Source: an uncultured Eggerthellaceae bacterium
Lineage (GTDB): Bacteria > Actinomycetota > Coriobacteriia > Coriobacteriales > Eggerthellaceae
NCBI GenBank assembly: GCA_947626195.1
Contig: CANQRF010000017.1
Location: 1 to 37,699 of the forward strand
DNA: 37,699 nucleotides
Reading direction: 5' to 3'
Shown here: positions 35,621 through 37,699 of the stretch, piece after piece
Numbering within the stretch: position 1 is the first letter of the stretch
Layout of the letters: every line of letters starts with the position of its first letter
Program-made: the position numbers and the translations under genes
The notes under the pieces: model-generated
Database searches by the model: none
What the model was told of the DNA's origin: nothing
Seen by the model: the letters and a program-made list of their open reading frames with translations, nothing else

Positions 35621-37023
35621 GGCTGCGTCGAATCTCTGCCGCGTTGCACAGAGAGAATCTTCGCCCCAACTGCGGGCTGTGATGCAACGCCCCGTTCTGT
35701 GTCGCAAGACCCGATGGCCCTCACCCAGCCCTTGAGATATTCCTCCGCCGTGTATTTGAGCGGATGGCAGGGGTGGTCCGTGCAGCATTTCCGCTCCCAC
35801 TCGCAGGTTCCCTTGCAAAGGGGAAGCAGCGTGCAGGCCCGGCACGCGGGGTCGTCAAAGGGATAGAGAGGTGCCGTTTGCGCGGGGATGTCGCCTGTTT
35901 CGGCAACATTGTTCAGGTTGAAGAGGACGTTATCTGTTCTGCCCATCCGGCCGTCGCATTTGTACACATCGCCTCCGGCGTCGATGGCGTAGTAGCGCTC
36001 TTTCTGCCCACGGCAGAAAAGCGGAATCGGTTGCACGAGGTAGGCGAACTCTTGGGGCGTGTGCCCCTCTTCGCAAAAGCGCGCGCACTGCAGTCGCGTG
36101 AACTCCCGATGGTCCATGAGGGAGAACTCCGGCTCGCAGAAGCAGCCCTGCCCAAATGTGCCGTAATAGTCGTTGAGCTTCGCGCGCGCGGCGACGATCC
36201 CGAACCTCTCGTTCAGCAGCGCGCGCAGATCGTCGAGATACGGGTCGTTCACCTCATCGGCATTCATGAGGACCCGCACGGCAATGCCCTCATCGACCAA
36301 GCAGCCGATGCCGCCGAGAACGGCCTCATATGAATTGGATCCGTTCCGCATGGGCCTGCGCCTGTTATGCAGCTCTTCAGGCCCGTCGACCGTCACAACG
36401 ACCTCGCTCACGCCGCTGCGCTTCAGCAGGGCGGCTTCCGAGGCGCCTATGAGCGTGGCGTTGGAGATCATATAGGCGTAAAACGCCACGTCGTGCTGCC
36501 TGCAGAAGCTGAGGAGCTCTGCTGAGATGCGCTCGATCGCCTCGGGCGCGAGCATGGGCTCGCCGCCATACCATTGGATCTCAAGGCGCTCGTATGGCGC
36601 GGCGTCAAAGGCGGTTTTGGCGAAATCGATGATCCTGCCCTGCGTTTCGCTGTCCATGATCGTGCCCGACGAATCGCGCCCATTTTCGTAGCAGTAGGGA
36701 CATGCCAGATTGCAGGAATAGGTCGGCGCAATGCAGAGCGAGAGCACTGAGGGATCCTGTTGAAGCGCGCGATGGGAGGCTTCGATCTGAGCGAGCTCGT
36801 CGCAGCCGGCATCAACCAAAAAGCCCGCTTCCAGCAGCGAGGACAAGGCATCTTCGCCAAGGTGCATGCATGCGGCATCGTCAATTGGAAGGGCGTGCGA
36901 CAAGAGAGCAGCTGCCTCTTCGCCCACAAGGGCCAGCGCGCCTGACGCTGTGTTGTAAACGATGGTCTGTCCCGCATCATCCGATGGCACCAGAAGGTTG
37001 TATGCAGAAGGCTTCAACTCCAT
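35617..37023 (-). CDS. Radical SAM/SPASM peptide maturase
   Basis: A 468-aa cytoplasmic enzyme. The ATG at 37023 matches the usual N-terminus of peptide-maturing SPASM enzymes (YNLLVPSDD, then IVYNTASGALALV). Cys104, Cys108 and Cys111 (CX3CX2C) bind the SAM-cleaving 4Fe-4S cluster, and GGEP is at 153-156. The C-terminal SPASM region has Cys356, Cys394, Cys397, Cys403, Cys407, Cys413/414 and Cys419 for auxiliary clusters. Residues 1-90 may bind the leader. Such enzymes make C-C or C-S bonds, epimerise or excise residues in ribosomal peptides. The Nif11-type precursor lies tail to tail with it. Radical SAM anaerobic sulfatase maturases share the architecture, and sulfatase-like genes are present 10 kb away, but those are LtaS-like, so peptide maturation is favoured. 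Confidence 0.88.
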   Translation of the reverse strand: MELKPSAYNLLVPSDDAGQTIVYNTASGALALVGEEAAALLSHALPIDDAACMHLGEDALSSLLEAGFLVDAGCDELAQIEASHRALQQDPSVLSLCIAPTYSCNLACPYCYENGRDSSGTIMDSETQGRIIDFAKTAFDAAPYERLEIQWYGGEPMLAPEAIERISAELLSFCRQHDVAFYAYMISNATLIGASEAALLKRSGVSEVVVTVDGPEELHNRRRPMRNGSNSYEAVLGGIGCLVDEGIAVRVLMNADEVNDPYLDDLRALLNERFGIVAARAKLNDYYGTFGQGCFCEPEFSLMDHREFTRLQCARFCEEGHTPQEFAYLVQPIPLFCRGQKERYYAIDAGGDVYKCDGRMGRTDNVLFNLNNVAETGDIPAQTAPLYPFDDPACRACTLLPLCKGTCEWERKCCTDHPCHPLKYTAEEYLKGWVRAIGSCDTERGVASQPAVGAKILSVQRGRDSTQP

Positions 37024-37029
37024 GCGCCC

Positions 37030-37035
37030 ATTATA
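37030..37035 (-). promoter_or_regulatory. -10 box placed for a leaderless transcript of the radical SAM gene
   Basis: On the minus strand TATAAT is followed by six bases (GGGCGC) and then the ATG at 37023, so transcription would start at or next to the start codon. No ribosome-binding site precedes the ATG. There is no good -35 match. Confidence 0.5.
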
Positions 37036-37171
37036 GCGAAGCCGCAGGAGGCCCCGTCGGACAATCGCGGATGTTTTCCATGCGAAGCGAGCCGCGTTCA
37101 CGCCGCCTGCGTGCACTGCGTCAACATGCTCTACAATGTTCACGGAAAGGGCCTTGGATGCAAGGAGGATC

Positions 37172-37639
37172 ATGCGCAACCGACATTATGCCGTATTGCT
37201 CTTCAGCAAAGTTCCCGAGCCGGGGCTGGTGAAAACGCGGCTCACGCGATTGAAGGACGGTGTTTTCGAGCCGGATGTGGCCGCGGTTCTCTACCATTGC
37301 ATGCTCTTCGACGTCGTGGAGATCATCATGGCGGCATTCGATGAGCTCGAGAAAGGGAACGCCAAAAGCGGGGGCGCCGACTCTGCAGGTGGGAACACGT
37401 ATGAGCTTGTCATCTCGACCCCGGCCTCCCAAGGCGCCGACGCGATGCGTGAGCTGTTTGAATCCTCGGGCGTGTGGCCGCGTCCAATCACCTTCATCGG
37501 CGATGAGGGCGAAAGCTTCGATGAGCACTACAACCATGCGTTCAGGCAGGTGTGGGACCGCGGAGCCGATGCGATCTTGTCTATGGGCGCCGATATGCCC
37601 GCGCTGACGATCTTCGATGTCATTCTAGGGAAACGCTGA
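37172..37639 (+). pseudogene. TIGR04282-family (DUF2064) transferase, 3' truncated
   Basis: The ATG at 37172 follows AAGGAGG by 5 nt; a TACAAT -10-like box lies at 37132-37137. The 155-aa product starts like the rSAM/selenodomain-associated transferase 1 family: AVLLFSKVPEPGLVKTRLT (nucleotide-binding loop), then FIGDEGESFDEHYNHAF and LSMGADMPALT. Family members are usually 200 or more residues and continue with a Gly/Asp-rich active-site segment. Here the frame ends LGKR right after ALTIFDVI. The break coincides with a CTAG sequence followed by an insertion-sequence-like end, so the gene is probably interrupted. The biochemical role is that of a nucleotide-sugar or glycosyl transferase-like enzyme; its substrate is not established. 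Confidence 0.6.
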
Positions 37640-37699
37640 TTATTGGGGGTCGTGCTTCCCCTTTTCGAATTCGCCATTGATTTTTTCAAGAAACTAGGG
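37625..37699. mobile_element. Possible insertion-sequence end interrupting the transferase gene
   Basis: The transferase frame is lost at CTAG (37625-37628), directly followed by GGAAACGCTGATTATTGG, which reads like an IS5-type terminal inverted repeat; IS5-group elements prefer CTAG/TTAG-like targets. CTAGGG recurs at the last six bases of the window (37694-37699). The rest of the element, if present, lies outside. Confidence 0.35.

Noticed and set aside
35617-37023. Reading the radical SAM enzyme as an anaerobic sulfatase maturase for the two sulfatase-like genes
   Set aside because: The sulfatase-like proteins lack the C/S-x-P-x-R modification motif of classical sulfatases and look LtaS-like. 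A Nif11-type precursor lies directly next to the enzyme.
1-37699. CRISPR arrays, tRNA and rRNA genes
   Set aside because: No regularly spaced direct repeats of CRISPR type, no tRNA-like TTCRA plus CCA pattern, and no rRNA signature were seen.

Overview
This window looks like a chromosomal segment of a high-GC anaerobic actinobacterium of the Coriobacteriia type (Eggerthella/Slackia-like). That is inferred from gene content: multiple SLH-domain surface proteins, twin membrane sulfatases with a YVDPS-type N-terminus, a helix-turn-helix/LicC/LicA fusion, and a YidC-glycerophosphotransferase fusion. No rRNA, tRNA or CRISPR array was seen, and no taxonomic search could be run.

Left part (about 0.2-19.6 kb): three tandem plus-strand surface-protein genes. 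The first two are subtilase (S8) proteases embedded in long arrays of beta-rich repeats and anchored by three C-terminal SLH repeats. The third is a repeat-rich SLH protein without a recognisable enzyme domain. Genes 1 and 2 carry an almost identical 760-bp 3' end (linker plus SLH). The promoter of gene 1 has an extended -10 box just downstream of a run of nine C. Base composition appears lower in GC here than further right.

Middle (19.6-22.1 kb): a YbaK-type deacylase, a LysR-family regulator, and an unrecognised minus-strand pair of small overlapping genes. The first of the pair encodes a 90-aa peptide with two internal repeats; the second encodes a 39-aa basic peptide.

22.1-31.5 kb looks like a cell-envelope glycopolymer locus: two paralogous polytopic sulfatase/LtaS-like enzymes, a three-domain HTH-cytidylyltransferase-choline kinase, a LicB-like choline permease, and a fusion of a YidC/Oxa1 insertase domain to a TagB/TagF-type glycerophosphotransferase. 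Together they suggest synthesis and phosphocholine decoration of a teichoic- or lipoteichoic-like polymer. An iron-sulfur flavoprotein follows.

Right end (32.8-37.7 kb): an SLH protein with a small downstream partner gene, then a ribosomal-peptide module. The module is a Nif11-type leader peptide with a double-glycine motif and a convergent radical SAM/SPASM maturase whose stop codon shares the palindrome CTAG with that of the precursor. The last gene is a truncated TIGR04282-like transferase, broken at a CTAG site that may mark an insertion-sequence end running out of the window.
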